From: Clytia hemisphaerica
Taxonomy: Eukaryota > Cnidaria > Hydrozoa > Leptothecata > Clytiidae
Assembly: GCA_902728285.1 (NCBI GenBank)
Contig: CACVBU010000385.1
Location: forward strand, 1,585,152 to 1,649,151
DNA: 64,000 nucleotides
Direction: 5' to 3'
Part shown: piece by piece, positions 12,281 through 23,700 of the stretch
Numbering within the stretch: the first letter of the stretch is position 1
How the letters are laid out: the number at the start of each line of letters is the position of its first letter
The notes under the pieces: model-generated
What the model was told of the DNA's origin: nothing
The model's database searches: none
What the model saw: only the letters and a program-made list of their open reading frames with translations
Translations under genes and position numbers: made by a program

Positions 12281-15200
12281 AATTTCCAGGAGAAAAGGAA
12301 AGCCAGGTCCATCTAGTGTACAAAAAAGTGCCCAGGGCTCTTTTCATCAAGGGAATTCAAAGTTTGGTGAGACTGCTGGTATACAATGTTCATCAAATTG
12401 TTTTTTTTTTGCTGTTTGTTATTCACAGTTAAGAAAGTTATCACTTTGGAAGACACATGATTTGGATTATGTTTTAATTCAAGGGGATCTCAATTTCAAA
12501 AATGTTGGTATTTCAAGACAGTCGCCATTAATTGAAGAATTCCAGAAAGAAATCGCAATAGGTGATAGTATCTGTTCGCTAAATTTCAATACCTTTGAAG
12601 GCTACTTTAAGGATGGAGGTATTTCAGTAAATTTTGTCAATGAAGAGCTTTTGTTGCAACATTCTGATGCAGTTTTAGTAATTAGCTGGAAATTGTGTAG
12701 GAGTGATGCATTACCATGAGAAATATTTTCTTTTTGATTCTCATAGTAGAGATTCTGCAGGTCATCAAGTTCCTGGTGACATTGGTAAGGCAGTACTTAT
12801 AGAGTTTCAAAATATTGTTGAAATAAAAAATTACATAAGATTAGAGTATAGGAAAAATCTATTTAATTTCATTTATTTAAAAACCAATTTTCATACAGAA
12901 GAAAATACTAAAAGGGTGATTAAGAGAGAGGTATCCCAACGGCAAAAAAGTGCTTCACAAAAGAGAAGGTTTGAACTAATTAAAGGCTCTGATAAACAAA
13001 AAAGCGATCTCTACGACAATTAAATTAAGAGTCTGAAAAACATAAACAAGAAAAAGAATCAAAACGAATGCATCGGGTACTGAATAATGGATCAGAAAAA
13101 CATGAACACGAAAAGGATGCAAAACGCAAAGCTGCAAAGTCTTCTTATATCAACAACAAAAAACTTAATTTAGGAAAAAGGGTTAACAATTTCAGACAGA
13201 AAAAACAAAAGGGTCCTTCTTACATCTGTGTAATGTGTAACCGCAGCATGTTTAAAAAATCTGTGATTGGTTTTGATGAACAAAAGTACTCATTAATCAA
13301 CTTTGAGGAAATAGAAAATTTTAATCCTGTAACTTCCTTTGATGGTAACTTCTACGTTTGCACAACCTGTCATAAAAAACTTATTAAGGGTGAAATCCCA
13401 TGCCAGTCTGTTTCTATAACAAGCTTCAAATTTTTAATCTCCCAGATAATCTAAATGATATACGGAAACCACGGCGATCTTTGATCGGATTAATCGGAAT
13501 CAATTTCCCTTGTTTTAGCCAACTTTTAGGAAATTAACTGAGTAGAAATGCTTTCTTTTTCTTTTATCCTTTAGATGACAAATATAAGTACATTCTGTGA
13601 AAATTTCAAGTCTCTAGCACTTTCCCATCCGGAATTATCTTGATTCCGATTTAGACGGATCTCAAGCGGGATGAGGACGGGATAGAGGGATCTCTCGAAA
13701 ACGAAAGTGCCCAATAACTGGTTAACATTTTTATGTAACAAAAAATTTTTTTTCCTACTTTTACATTGCTATAAGGATAATTTATATACCAAATTTCATT
13801 CCCTTATGAGCATTGCTTAAGGAGATACAAGGGATTAGCCAAAATAATCCCGAATGTGCAAAAGTTCCAACTAAAGATCACTGTGAACTGGAAAGAATTT
13901 TAGTGGCTCAAAGAATTTCATTTTCTAAAGTCATGATAATGCGTAATGGAGAATTCCCTAAATTACAAGGTGCAATATGCAATTTTCCCATTGAAACGCC
14001 AGGAGCATGCAAAGTACTTCCTAGAGGAAGTGATAGTAGTGGTGTAATAAATGTTGAATTAAAAAGAAAGATCTCCCACAAAGACCCTGTTATTTCGCAG
14101 CAAGTAAGACGACAAAATGTTTTTGGACTTTTTAGTGAATAATAATCCATTGTATCATGATATAAATATTGATATGTCAATCATTGATCAAGTAACTAAT
14201 CATGAATTTGTTGAAAGAACTTTTTCAAACAATGATTCGATATCAAACGCTTCTTCCAATGATTTAAGATTTGTTGATGAGACAACAGTTACTTTAATCA
14301 GGCCTTTAGAGAATGAATTTGATTCTGATGATCCACTCAGTGCGTATCGGACACTGACATGTGAAACAGTTATTGTATCAGAAGTGCCGAACATTATTTT
14401 AGATGATGAAAATGCAATTTTAGCTTTAGGTGAAGGTCAAACCCCCAATTCATTAACACAAGATGAATTCTGTGAAAAGCTAGCCACCCTCATCTTTTTC
14501 CTAATGGGAAATTTGGTAATAACGTAGAGCGAAATGTGAAATTGTCGCCAACAAAGTACTTTAATCAGCGTCTTTTAAATTACACTCAAAAGTTTTTTGC
14601 CCACAAAACCTTACTACAGCTTAACCTAAGAAGTAAGATGAATATTGCAATGAGAATTTTAAATTCCAACTTGACTGCAGGATTATTAGCAAATAATCTT
14701 AATGGTACAATTCATAATTGCGTAGCATCTGATAATACATACAGGTTTATGAGTACTATGAAAGGAAGCCGTATGCATGGCAACATATGTTATCTGATGT
14801 TCTTGCAATGGTTAAACAACTTGGTATCGCGACATACTTTATGACCCTCGCTATGCTGATACTGATCATGAACTTCTTGATTACCAATCTAAATGTGTCC
14901 TACTTAATAGCAATCCTATTGTGCGTCAATATCAATATGGAAAAGAGTTGCTTTTCAAAGAGATTATAATGGATAACCAACTAAAATTGCATACTATGCT
15001 CTCAGAGTAGAATTTACTTGCTTACTTTGGGCTAAAGATGTCTCAAAACTTGAAGATGGAAAAGAAAAGTATATTGAACATATAGATAGTATTATTTCTG
15101 CTAATGTTCCTGATAGAGAAGAAAGTCCTGAATTATGGAATTTAGTCACTAAATATCAAATACATTCCCATTCAAGAACGTGTAGTAAATATCGCAAAAA

Positions 15201-15335
15201 TGAATGCCGATTTCAATTTGAAAATCTTTTCTGCAAGCGTATTATTTTGTCTGAACCGCTTCCTGAAAGGTTACCTGAAACCGAAAAACATGATATTCTG
15301 GTTGCTAGAAATAATGTGATCCATACTGTTCAAGC
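12281..15335 (+). pseudogene. Decayed Helitron: C76/OTU-like protease region, Cys-rich region and Rep N-terminal region
   Basis: The reading frame is broken by shifts but the order is clear. (1) About 12337-12850, a C76-like cysteine protease domain: GETAGIQCSSN with the candidate nucleophile Cys, DLDYVLIQGDLNFK, then, after a shift near 12690, KYFLFDSHSRD with the Asp/His pair. (2) 13068-13453, a Helitron Cys-rich zone: YICVMCNRS and FYVCTTCHKKLIKGEIPCQS. (3) 13813-14142, LERILVAQRISFSK to LPRGSDSSG. (4) 14536-14900, Helitron_like_N: AMRILNSNLTAGLL, YRFMSTMKGS, then in another frame MLSDVLAMVKQLGIATYF. (5) 15005-15330, RVEF then LLWAKDVSKLED, SRTCSKYRKNECRFQF. The HUH pair expected between RVEF and LLWAKD is absent. 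No helicase follows, and about 400 bp of foreign sequence appears to interrupt zones 2 and 3. Confidence 0.82.
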
Positions 15336-17209
15336 AGGGGCGGTGCGACACCCCTGCAAAACATGCACTCGCAGAGTATGCTCCGGAGTCTTTTTTGTCG
15401 CAGCTTTTTTTAGCCTACCCGGAGTTGTTTTTCCGGATAATTGGTTAGTGTCATTAGATTTATTTTACTGACTTAAAGTCCGCGGTAAATATTAGAAAAC
15501 TGTTTATTAAGTCGCGTTACAGGACGCGTAAATTCGAGTCTGTATTTTAGATTTTGTGTACAAAAGAGTTTTGCAGGCCTCACCCTGCAAAATTTTGCAG
15601 AAAGACCTGGATGAGGTCAAAATGCAGGGTTTGCCCGGGATTTGATGGCTGTTAGTGTCAAAACGTTAAAAGTCAAGACTAGTCAAATGGCTTTAGATGC
15701 TTGGGGAAGAAAAAACAGAATAAACAGTCCTGATTTTATCTATTTTGTCGCAAATTCTGAAGTATTTGAAGCCTGCACATTTTCGATCTTCTCCGAATTC
15801 ATCATCTGAGGGCTGCCATCAAGGTCATCTCAATTTTTGTTTTTCTTCTTATGGTTATCTTCTGAAACCCTTTGCAACAAGAAAAGTCAAATCTGTAAGG
15901 TATGTGGTATTTCTTTCTATTATTTTTCATGCCTGCATCAATTTTAATCTGATAAGTGCAGGAAAAACTGCTTTCCTTCTCCCTGCCCTATTTCTCTACT
16001 TATCTGCCTGTGGCCTATGACTTGTCATAATTTTTGGTAATCAACAAAACCACTTGTTGTGTGTGGTGAGTGAGTGGCCAATCATGAAATATTTATAAGA
16101 TATTTGATCAATCAGGGTACGTAGTTACTGTTTGTTTGGCCAATCACTCTTGCTAAGAAAAGGTTGACAACAGGAGATGAATTTGTGGCAACTTAAGAGT
16201 TAAAGGGACAACCAACCTATTGTGGTTTTATTTCGAAATAAGAGAAAAAAAATAACATTGAAAATTTTGTGATTCTGACCTTGAAACCCTAATGTTTTTA
16301 ATATGTTTTGGCTGGTTGAAAAGATTTTCTTGGGAGAGAAAGAGCTGTGTGGGTTTTTCGCACACTATTTTGAGGTACACAAACAGATTGTATTTGACTA
16401 TGTTTAGTTTGCAGGCCAGCACCTGCCGGTCGAGTAATGGTCATAAAAACTGCACGACAATCTTAAAAATGAATTCTCTATTTTGTTTTAGTTCTCTTTC
16501 AAATGGAAATTGCCTGTACACAGTTCCATTTCTCTCAATCTTGTGTGCACAATTCTTTGATGGATACACTTCGGTGCCTTGCACGTGTGCAGGACTTTTC
16601 CTGAATTGTAAGTATTATACTCAGAACCAAAAAAAAACATCCAAGAAGTTCAGTAGATTGGCTCATGAAGCATTGCTGTTGGCGGTTACCCACAGTCAGC
16701 CAGTTATTATATAAGATTAATTTCATTGGTTGTCCAGTTGTCGTTTGACTTAAATTTTGTTGTTTTGTGTTTTGTTAATGTAGGTGTAGCTTGCAAAAAT
16801 CTTAATTCCCTCTTCATTATATACTTTCAGGTTAGTTGCCATCATACTGTCCAGTAGCCCCTAGATCAATGGATTATTTTGCACCTTCACGTGGTTGGTA
16901 GGAAATCTTTGTAAACACTGACAAAGTCTGCTAATAAGATGAGTGAAACCATATTTAACTTAAGGAAGCAACAGAATGGACTAATTCAATTAAAATGATG
17001 ATGTGTACCTAACATTTAGTTTCTTGTAAGTTTTTGGATTCAAAATTTTCCCTGCAAACTTGATATCAATATTTGTCATGTAAATCATCTCTGGAAAGTA
17101 CATCCAGATGATTTGATTTTGACATGACAAATAATTTGACGTCAGAACAGATCAGTCGCGCTCTACGTTTTTTTTTTTAAATGGAGAATTTTTAATAAAA
17201 TACAAAAAC
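15336..17209. other. Gene-free interval with possible MITE ends
   Basis: The Helitron frame stops at a sequence resembling a DNA transposon end (CAGGGGCGGTGCGACACCCC at 15336), but no matching right end is visible. GGACAACCAA at 16206 is mirrored by TTGGTTGTCC at 16727, a weak 10-bp inverted pair. ORFs at 15745-16020 and 16292-16714 have no recognisable domains and low-complexity composition, and are not called. Confidence 0.45.
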
Positions 17210-17881
17210 ATGAAAAAAACGACCAAATTTCAACAAAAAACGGTATCGCCTAGCACAATTTCAACAAGAGATGAAATCGAAAATGTTGCAAATCGATGTA
17301 CAGAAAAAAATTGCATAAAAGATGACGACAAAATGAGATTAGAATGTCATAAATGTCAACGAACACTGCATTATGCATGCACAGGACTGCCATCTTACCA
17401 AATACAAATGTTCCTGAATAAAGGCTATCGAAAATACCAATGCATAAATTGCTGTTCTATCGATCAAGAGCTACAATACTGTGCATAATATATGATAATT
17501 TTCTAAAAATTAAGTTCATTCAACCAGGTTTTCCCCCCTTCCCCCCTACTACAATGCTGGGTGCGTATTCCAGCCGAAAAATTGCAGTGGCTTACTAACC
17601 CATCAGCATTGTAGTAAGGGGGGAGGGGGGAGCTTGTTTCTCAGTAGTAATGATTCCAAAATTATCAATATATTATGCACGGCATTGTACACCGAAAAAT
17701 CTTGGACCAATCAGAGAAAATCAAAAGCTGCACACATAGCCGTAAAGAAATTGAAGCGTGCGAAAATATTATCAAGGTGAAAAACGAGAATGAAAGGAAG
17801 TTGAATGTTGCGGTTAAAGTTCGACCTCAATCAAATCGTTTAAAGAAAGCCTTAACAAAGCGTGGGAAAAACACCAACTAA
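17210..17881 (+). pseudogene. PHD-finger retroelement ORF1-like sequence interrupted by a MITE
   Basis: 17210-17488 encodes a Cys-rich domain with the PHD spacing: CTEKNC, LECHKCQRTLHYACTG, YRKYQCINC. It follows a short basic start (MKKTTKFQQK). PHD fingers of this form occur in ORF1 proteins of some invertebrate LINEs. The frame ends just before a palindromic MITE at about 17531-17632. After it a basic, coiled-coil-like frame (17675-17881, KIKSCTHSRKEIEACENIIK) may be the interrupted continuation. No RT follows. A host PHD gene cannot be excluded, but the absence of any other exon and the repeat context favour a mobile-element remnant. Confidence 0.5.
17531..17632. mobile_element. Small palindromic MITE with G/C-run termini
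   Basis: The left end (TCCCCCCTTCCCCCCTACTA then CAATGCTG) is mirrored by the right end (CAGCATTGTAGTAAGGGGGG then AGGGGGGA). The terminal match is about 27 bp in a ~100-bp unit, with no coding capacity. It lies inside the PHD-ORF remnant and so arrived later. A target duplication is not evident. Confidence 0.75.
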
Positions 17882-17961
17882 GATACTTGACATATTAATA
17901 TTGTAATTAGAAATCGGTTCGTAGGGGTCCACCTCGGGCCTGTGAGCTTGTATACATCATC

Positions 17962-18003
17962 ATAATAATAATAATAACAATAATAATAATAATAATAATA
18001 ATG
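17962..18003. repeat. (AAT)n microsatellite
   Basis: About 14 AAT/ATA triplets with one AAC interruption. AT-dinucleotide tracts follow at about 18041-18090, just before the Penelope-like repeat. Confidence 0.9.
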
Positions 18004-18193
18004 TAATTGCCAATGCAAATGAATTTGGATGCATAATGTATATATATATAGTTGAAGGTTTTATACTTCTAGACTATATATATAATATATATAAAGTAAC
18101 TTCTTGTTGAGTTGAACTCTCATTCATCAGAAGATTGCTTGACCAATCGGAATCGGAAGCATATATATACTATTGTCGAATGAAGTTAATGAG

Positions 18194-18251
18194 TTTTATT
18201 TCAAAACTAATAGTTTCACGCCGTGGAGACGATCATCAGTTGAAAATAAAA
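18194..18251 (-). ncRNA. Hammerhead ribozyme, left pLTR copy
   Basis: On the minus strand: stem I 5' side TTTTATTTTCAA, core CTGATGA, stem II CGTC/GGCG closing TCCAC, core GAAA, a very short stem III (ACT-ATT-AGT), cleavage triplet GTT, then stem I 3' side TTGAAATAAAA. All conserved core elements are present, and stem I pairs over 11 bp with one bulge. A 3-bp stem III is usual for hammerheads of Penelope-like elements, which may act as dimers. Cleavage is predicted after the GTT. Confidence 0.82.
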
Positions 18252-18318
18252 TTTAAAAAAACTAAAGTTCGTTTTGAATGTTTACGAAGAACAATGTACT
18301 GGCTTCTTTTGACAACAA

Positions 18319-18750
18319 TTGACGTCATGTCCCCTCAACGGCTCCTGCTTGGTCGAGCGATCAGTGTATCAAGCGACAGTGACCTGTGACGATGAACCGG
18401 AATATGGTGAAAGATTTTATATCGGACTGGCTGAACCCAAATTTAAGAAACGCTTTGCAAACCACAAGTCTTCATTCGCTAATGAGAAGTACGAAAAGGA
18501 GACAGAACTTTCTAAGGAAATTTGGAGGTTGAAACGTAAAAACCGACACCCAAAGATTACTTGGAAAACAATCCGTCGTTGTCCGCCCTTCAACCGTGCC
18601 TCGGTAAAATGTTCACTTTGTCTCAGTGAAAAGTTTGAAATTGCAACATTCAACCAGCCCGACAAGCTGTTGAACTCCAGAAACGAACTGATTTCGAAAT
18701 GCCGCCACGTGAACAAGTTCACGCTAAAACAACACGATTCGAAAGACTGA
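18319..18750 (+). CDS. Penelope-like element GIY-YIG endonuclease domain (C-terminal part of ORF)
   Basis: The 143-residue frame starts with CPLNGSCLVERSVYQATV, the typical linker before a Penelope endonuclease, then FYIGLAEPKFKKRFANHKSS (the GIY-YIG module is degenerate, as in this family), TELSKEIWRLK, CSLCLSEKFEIATF and LLNSRNELISKCRH. The CxxC and CRH positions are family hallmarks. In complete elements an RT precedes it; here the left inverted repeat abuts the start, so the RT is missing. The first Met at 18319 lies in the left repeat and may not be a true start. The frame is open to a stop next to the right repeat. Confidence 0.85.
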   Translation: MTSCPLNGSCLVERSVYQATVTCDDEPEYGERFYIGLAEPKFKKRFANHKSSFANEKYEKETELSKEIWRLKRKNRHPKITWKTIRRCPPFNRASVKCSLCLSEKFEIATFNQPDKLLNSRNELISKCRHVNKFTLKQHDSKD

Positions 18751-18823
18751 CGTCAATTGTTGTCAAAAGAAGCCAGTACATTGTTCTTCGTAAACATTCA
18801 AAACGAACTTTAGTTTTTTTAAA

Positions 18824-18881
18824 TTTTATTTTCAACTGATGATCGTCTCCACGGCGTGAAACTATAAGTTTTGAAATAAAA
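18824..18881 (+). ncRNA. Hammerhead ribozyme, right pLTR copy
   Basis: Same fold as the left copy on the opposite strand. CTGATGA is at 18836-18842, GAAA at 18858-18861, stem III is ACT-ATA-AGT, and the predicted cleavage is after GTT at 18868-18870. It differs from the left copy mainly by one base in the stem III loop. Stem I pairs TTTTATTTTCAA with TTGAAATAAAA. Transcripts of either strand crossing this element would therefore contain one ribozyme. Confidence 0.85.
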
Positions 18882-19185
18882 CTCATTAACTTCATTCGAC
18901 AATAGTATATATATAAAGTATAAAATTTATAACACAACAACTGAATTTTGATACCAAACTAAACATAAAACATGCTGCATTATGTACATAATGAATAAAT
19001 GGGTTTCTGATGACATATGGTTTGTTTTCAATTCAGATTTGGGGCTTTTTACCCCTGGTACAGGATTCCCTACTTGATTTGGCAAACATTTCCAAATGAG
19101 ACACCAGAATGTGGCTAGATTACAATTTTAAGATAAACCAACTATAGAGATTTCAGCTTCAGTACAAAGTCTAGTTTTGGATACT

Positions 19186-19280
19186 ATCTTAACTTTTACT
19201 CCTTATCAGTATCAAAAAAGGATTCAAACAATACATAGTTGACACATTTTCTGGAGACATTTGGACTATCTTCGTAACGC
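19186..19280 (-). repeat. Split direct repeat B2 (3' end of YR element)
   Basis: Near-identical to 19792-19886, with one G/A difference near the end (TTCGTAACGC versus TTCATAACGC). Its outer edge ATCTTAAC matches the B side of the internal B1-A2 junction, which defines the element end. Confidence 0.85.
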
Positions 19281-19638
19281 AAGGTCGGTAAATATAAGTC
19301 AAGTATAAGTAATAAAATGACAAAGTAATGATAATTATATAATAAGTTATTGACAATAATAAATAGTCGTACATAGATATATTCATATTAACTTTATTGG
19401 TTTGTCGATCCGTTCTTTGATTCTTCTGAATAATTATAAATAGCTTAGAGGACCCCTGAACTAATGAGCCTCTGACTGATCTTTTGGTAGGACAAAAAAC
19501 CATGGGTTGTTAATAATAAGTAATAAATCTGCACGTCCATTGTCTTTGGCTGGTTGATAATTGCCATCGTTCCTTGTACTCGAAGTTTAGCGTGAATAAA
19601 GATAAAGAAAAGTCGTTAATACAAATAGCTTATAAGTT

Positions 19639-19886
19639 TGAGTACACGACCTTACGTTTGATGCGAGATGACACGTTGACTAACCTTAGCCCTTTTATAG
19701 CGCATGCTCAATATTTCGCATGCCGTAACTTTTGTCCGTAATCGGTAAGATACTTGATTTCCGCTTATTTTCCAAACATCGGAAATCACGCATCTTAACT
19801 TTTACTCCTTATCAGTATCAAAAAAGGATTCAAACAATACATAGTTGACACATTTTCTGGAGACATTTGGACTATCTTCATAACGC
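19639..19886 (-). repeat. Internal A2-B1 junction of YR element
   Basis: A2 (19639-19788) copies the 5' terminal repeat 25270-25419, and B1 (19792-19886) copies the 3' terminal repeat 19186-19280. The two are separated by only 3 bp. This internal copy of the circular junction is thought to let full-length ends be regenerated during replication. Confidence 0.85.
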
Positions 19887-19985
19887 GAGAAACAAAAAAG
19901 TAACTGTAGACAACAACTAGTATTAACAATTAGCTTATTCAAAATGAAATCGTCAGTAATCATTGGTGAATTTATATCCAGTATG

Positions 19986-20560
19986 CTAAATTCCTAAGTT
20001 TTTTGACACGGAAAACCTTTTCCTTGAGTTATCTTTAATGTAGCGGTTTCTGGTTTGATCTGATTTCCATCTTCCATGTTTTGATATCATTCTGTCAGAA
20101 ACGTTGTTATTTGCAGCTTCTGAAGCTCCCCCTGATCTCAAAGAATGAAGTGCATACTTGGTTTCGTCGACTAGGTTGGCTAGGTGACTTTTGAAACAGG
20201 CCCAGACCGTCGAATATGAGACGCTGTATTTTCCAATTGCGTTATGACCTATTTTTGTTTTGGCTAGTCGACAGATGAGAAAAGACTCTTCTTCTTTTTC
20301 CAACTTAGACAAAGATATATAGTGTTTCAACCAATATGTCGGACACCACTTAGTGTCGGTTTTTGAAATGTGTAAGATGTGTCCTTCTCTAAGTTGATCG
20401 GTTTTAGACGTTTCAATAAAAATCTTCAATCCTTCATCGACAAAAGAAATGTCCTTTATCTTTAAAGCTAAAATTTCGCTAAACCTCATAAAACCTGAGA
20501 ATCCCAGCACGCAGATGAGTACAAAGCGAAGATCCATCAAATTCTTAGATTTACCGGTTC
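19986..20560 (-). pseudogene. Tyrosine recombinase C-terminal catalytic domain of the YR element
   Basis: The ~184-residue frame holds the complete catalytic set of DIRS-order recombinases: first Arg in GFSGFMRFSEILAL, then HSLRSGGASEAA (HxxR), SKHGRWKSD, and the presumed nucleophile Tyr in RNRYIKDNSRK. The family is about 280-320 residues; the N-terminal SAM-like arm is missing. Upstream of 20541 the frame passes into unrelated sequence (tandem GAAATTGGAGA-like words, and an A-run at about 20652-20666 on the plus strand), which looks like an insertion/deletion scar. In the element it follows RNase H and would integrate circular DNA intermediates. Confidence 0.85.
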
Positions 20561-20713
20561 TCCAATTTCGTAATCTCCAATTTTCGTATGTTCGTTCTTT
20601 CCTCGTAATTCTCGATCTCCGTTTCGCTCATTCCTCGACATCGTGTTCACATAGAAAGCAAAAAAAAAAAAAAATTTATCATTTCGTTAATAATCTTTCT
20701 TTATTCTGAAAAA

Positions 20714-23700
20714 TCAATAAATAATGCTAAAGCATAAAATTTTTTCAAAGCCTTCAAAAACAGATTTCGTTTTAGCATAATTGAAATAAAATGGATCCAA
20801 AACTAGAAAATGTCTAATAAAACTTTCAAAGTTTATACCGTCTCTTGTAAGTAATGGCCAGAAATAAGAAGATTTCCATACCGGCACAAACAAAACTCCT
20901 TTTGCTCTACACAGCTTTAAGTGTTTGATGGTTTTTCCAATGAGATAAACTGGTGGACAGAGCCAATTTAGCTCGTTCCCCCAGTGACTTACGAATGTAT
21001 TGACCTCCTCTGTGTTTGGAAAAAAGTTTTTTGAATTGAATCTCTTTGTTTTACTGTTTTTATTGTCAGCAAACCTATCAATTGTAAAATTGCCGTAATT
21101 GTTTTGAATGTAGTTAAATGTCTCATTATCGATAGACCAATTATCGGTGTCGAAACTTTTTGAAATCTTGTCAGCTATTTGATTCTCATCTCTAGGGATC
21201 CAGTGAGGATAGAGTCGGATATTATTACGCAGTGGCGTCACTAGGGTGTCGCTCCTGAAGACTCAGCGACACCCTTTTTTGACAAACAAAAGTTTTTGAA
21301 AGACAAGAAATAAAAAGCGCTGGTAAGAGGACGATGCGCGGCTACTAACGCTCGTACGGACACGCGCGGCGTGTGGCTTTTTTAGAAAATCACGTCGCCT
21401 TCAATGGGCGGTTTTCAATTGGCGGCGATGTTTTAAATTGGCGGAGATATTTAGATTTTAATAAATTTACGGCACCGAATCAAAATTCAGTATTGCGATT
21501 CCTTAGCTTAGTAGAGCTCGGTAGAAATGAAGACTGCTCCGGGACCGTAAAATAAGAAATTTTTCTTCACTTTGGCCTTCATCGTCTGCACAAAAACAAT
21601 GACACGGCTACCGACTTTAATATTTATTGTTATCCTCTTTGTTAAATTGTTAGCAGAACAAAAGAGGTCTCGTCGGTGACCGTAAATTATAATTATTTTA
21701 TCAGAAAACGAGTAGAAGAGGAGGGGACCCATTGAATGCAAGATCTTTCTTTGATTATATTATGATGTGACTGAGACTATTACCATGAGAGAGCCGAGAG
21801 ATATATTTGGAATACTGTATCAGAAAAAGTTTTCAAGACCTGATCCCGACCTGATAGTGCTTCTCTTGTTTTTGGGAAGAATTGTACTGATGAAGAAAAA
21901 AGAATGCTATTCGTCGTAAAGACAGCAAAAGTTGCTTGTTTCCAGAATGGCAAATAATAAAGTAAAGATTTGTGATTGAACATTGACTATCGTATGTGGC
22001 AATATATAAGAGAGAGTACTTGTACAGATCCTATGCTGTAGTTCTGTATTCTGATTGGATTGCATGACATGATATTATATTATACTGTAATGGATAGATG
22101 ATAGACAGTTCTTGGTTTTTGACTGGTTGTGATTTCTTGTTGTTTTATGAATTTGAGACTTTATGCTCGATTTTACAGACAATGACATCTTTCGTTTTCG
22201 AAGAACATAAAATTGTCGGTGCTTATTTTCAGTGACAGCTTTACGAGATCAAGACTCAAGAAAATGTTTTTTTTGGGGGGGATTGATTACATTGTTTTGT
22301 ATACGGTATTTTCGCCTGCTAGTCTAAAGTAATTTTTATTTATTTTGTTGAAGGTTATTTTTATGATGAGCTTTGTAAAAATCATACAAAATACTTTTAT
22401 GTCAAATCACAAAATTATCACTCAAGAAACGAATTTTTCTCTTGTTGACTTTTCTATATAACACGAACATAGCATAACTTTTTGAAAAAAATGAACAAAT
22501 TTTTCCTTCACTCTCCATCGGCACACTTTACAATAGAATTTCATTTTATATTTTACAAAAGGAGCGCATAAACTGTAAGACGGAGAGTTTATTTATCCGG
22601 GAATTTCCCTAGGACAAAAGGAATTTCCCAAAGGGCAATATCATTCTTTTATAAACCACAAGCTATTATTACGAACGAGACACTCACTCTTTGAATATTA
22701 TGGATCCAATGTGTGGCTCTGCCACCCATTCAACAAATGGTAAACTCGTCTAGTGAGTTGCCGGTTAACCACGTGCAACGTGGCCTGTGTTTGGGGTTCA
22801 CAGGTATTGGGATCTGCAGCCCATAACGTCCCCCGGTTGTTTGGAAGTATTTGGGCGTTATATTTTAACACCGCCCTAATGAAATTAACAACCGCCCTCT
22901 AACCACCCATTTGAAAATTGAAATTTGCGACACCCCTTGAAAATCCTGGCTACGCCACTGTTACGAATGTTAATATTATAAATTTTGATTGCTAAATTTT
23001 GTAGATGTTCTTTTGTGCTACCAGGGTTTATTATTCTTGAAACATTTTCGTTGTCAGAATTCCATTGAACTGTGTTATTTTTTAATTTATGAGCGAAAGA
23101 TGACAAAACATTTTTGACAGCAAGAAGCTCTCTATACGTAGAACTTTTGTTGGCTTCAAAGTTAGAGAAGTTACCGTGTGCTATGACGTTACCTAACTTT
23201 TCGACTATAAATCCGCCATATGCGTATTGGCTTGCATCACTATAGCAGATCTTAGTAATTTCAGGAGACGTTTTAAATTCTAAACCGTTCACTTCCAGTA
23301 GATTGGATTTCCAAAAGGTAAGCTCTGATTTTACTTCTGTAGTCATTAGCCGATAACAATCCCAGGGACATCCCACAAAGTTCTTTTCGTCGATAAATTT
23401 ACACATTTGTCGCGTAAAAAGTCTGGCTAAAGGGCCTATAGCAATAGACATGGAAATTATACGACCTGCAATCTTTGCAATACTTCTGGTTGTGACGTAA
23501 TCAAATCTCAAAGTGTTATTTAAAAGGCTTAAAACTGCTTTCATTTTTGAGGTAGGAACATATATGCGCATGTCTTTAGTGTTGATTGTGAAACCTAACC
23601 GTTCTTTATCTGTTTCAGGCTGCAAGGAAGACTTTTTAACATTAATTGTCAGACCGGAAGACATGAGATCGGATACCATGATATTACGCTGCACGACCAT

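Larger units (their letters stand above)
18162..18914 (+). mobile_element. Penelope-like element: GIY-YIG ORF between inverted terminal (pLTR) repeats
   Basis: A 753-bp unit: inverted repeats at 18162-18327 and 18748-18914 (about 167 bp, nearly identical) enclose one ORF without an RT. Short ORFs read through the repeats in both orientations are the same sequence seen twice and are not genes. Penelope-like elements commonly carry terminal pLTRs in varied, including inverted, arrangement with hammerhead ribozymes inside; both are present here. This copy is either a 5'-deleted element or a minimal derivative. Confidence 0.85.

Noticed and set aside
15336..15640. hAT element beginning CAGGGGCGGTGCG
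   Set aside because: The left end is suggestive but no inverted right end or target duplication is visible.
18090..18135. Another hammerhead (CTGATGAATGAGAG on the minus strand)
   Set aside because: CTGATGA is followed by a possible GAGTT/AACTC stem, but the next core box reads GAAG rather than GAAA and no stem I could be paired.
18135..18389. Open frame on the plus strand and its near twin at 18719-18940 on the minus strand
   Set aside because: Both are translations of the same inverted repeat of the Penelope-like element; the ribozyme explains the conservation.
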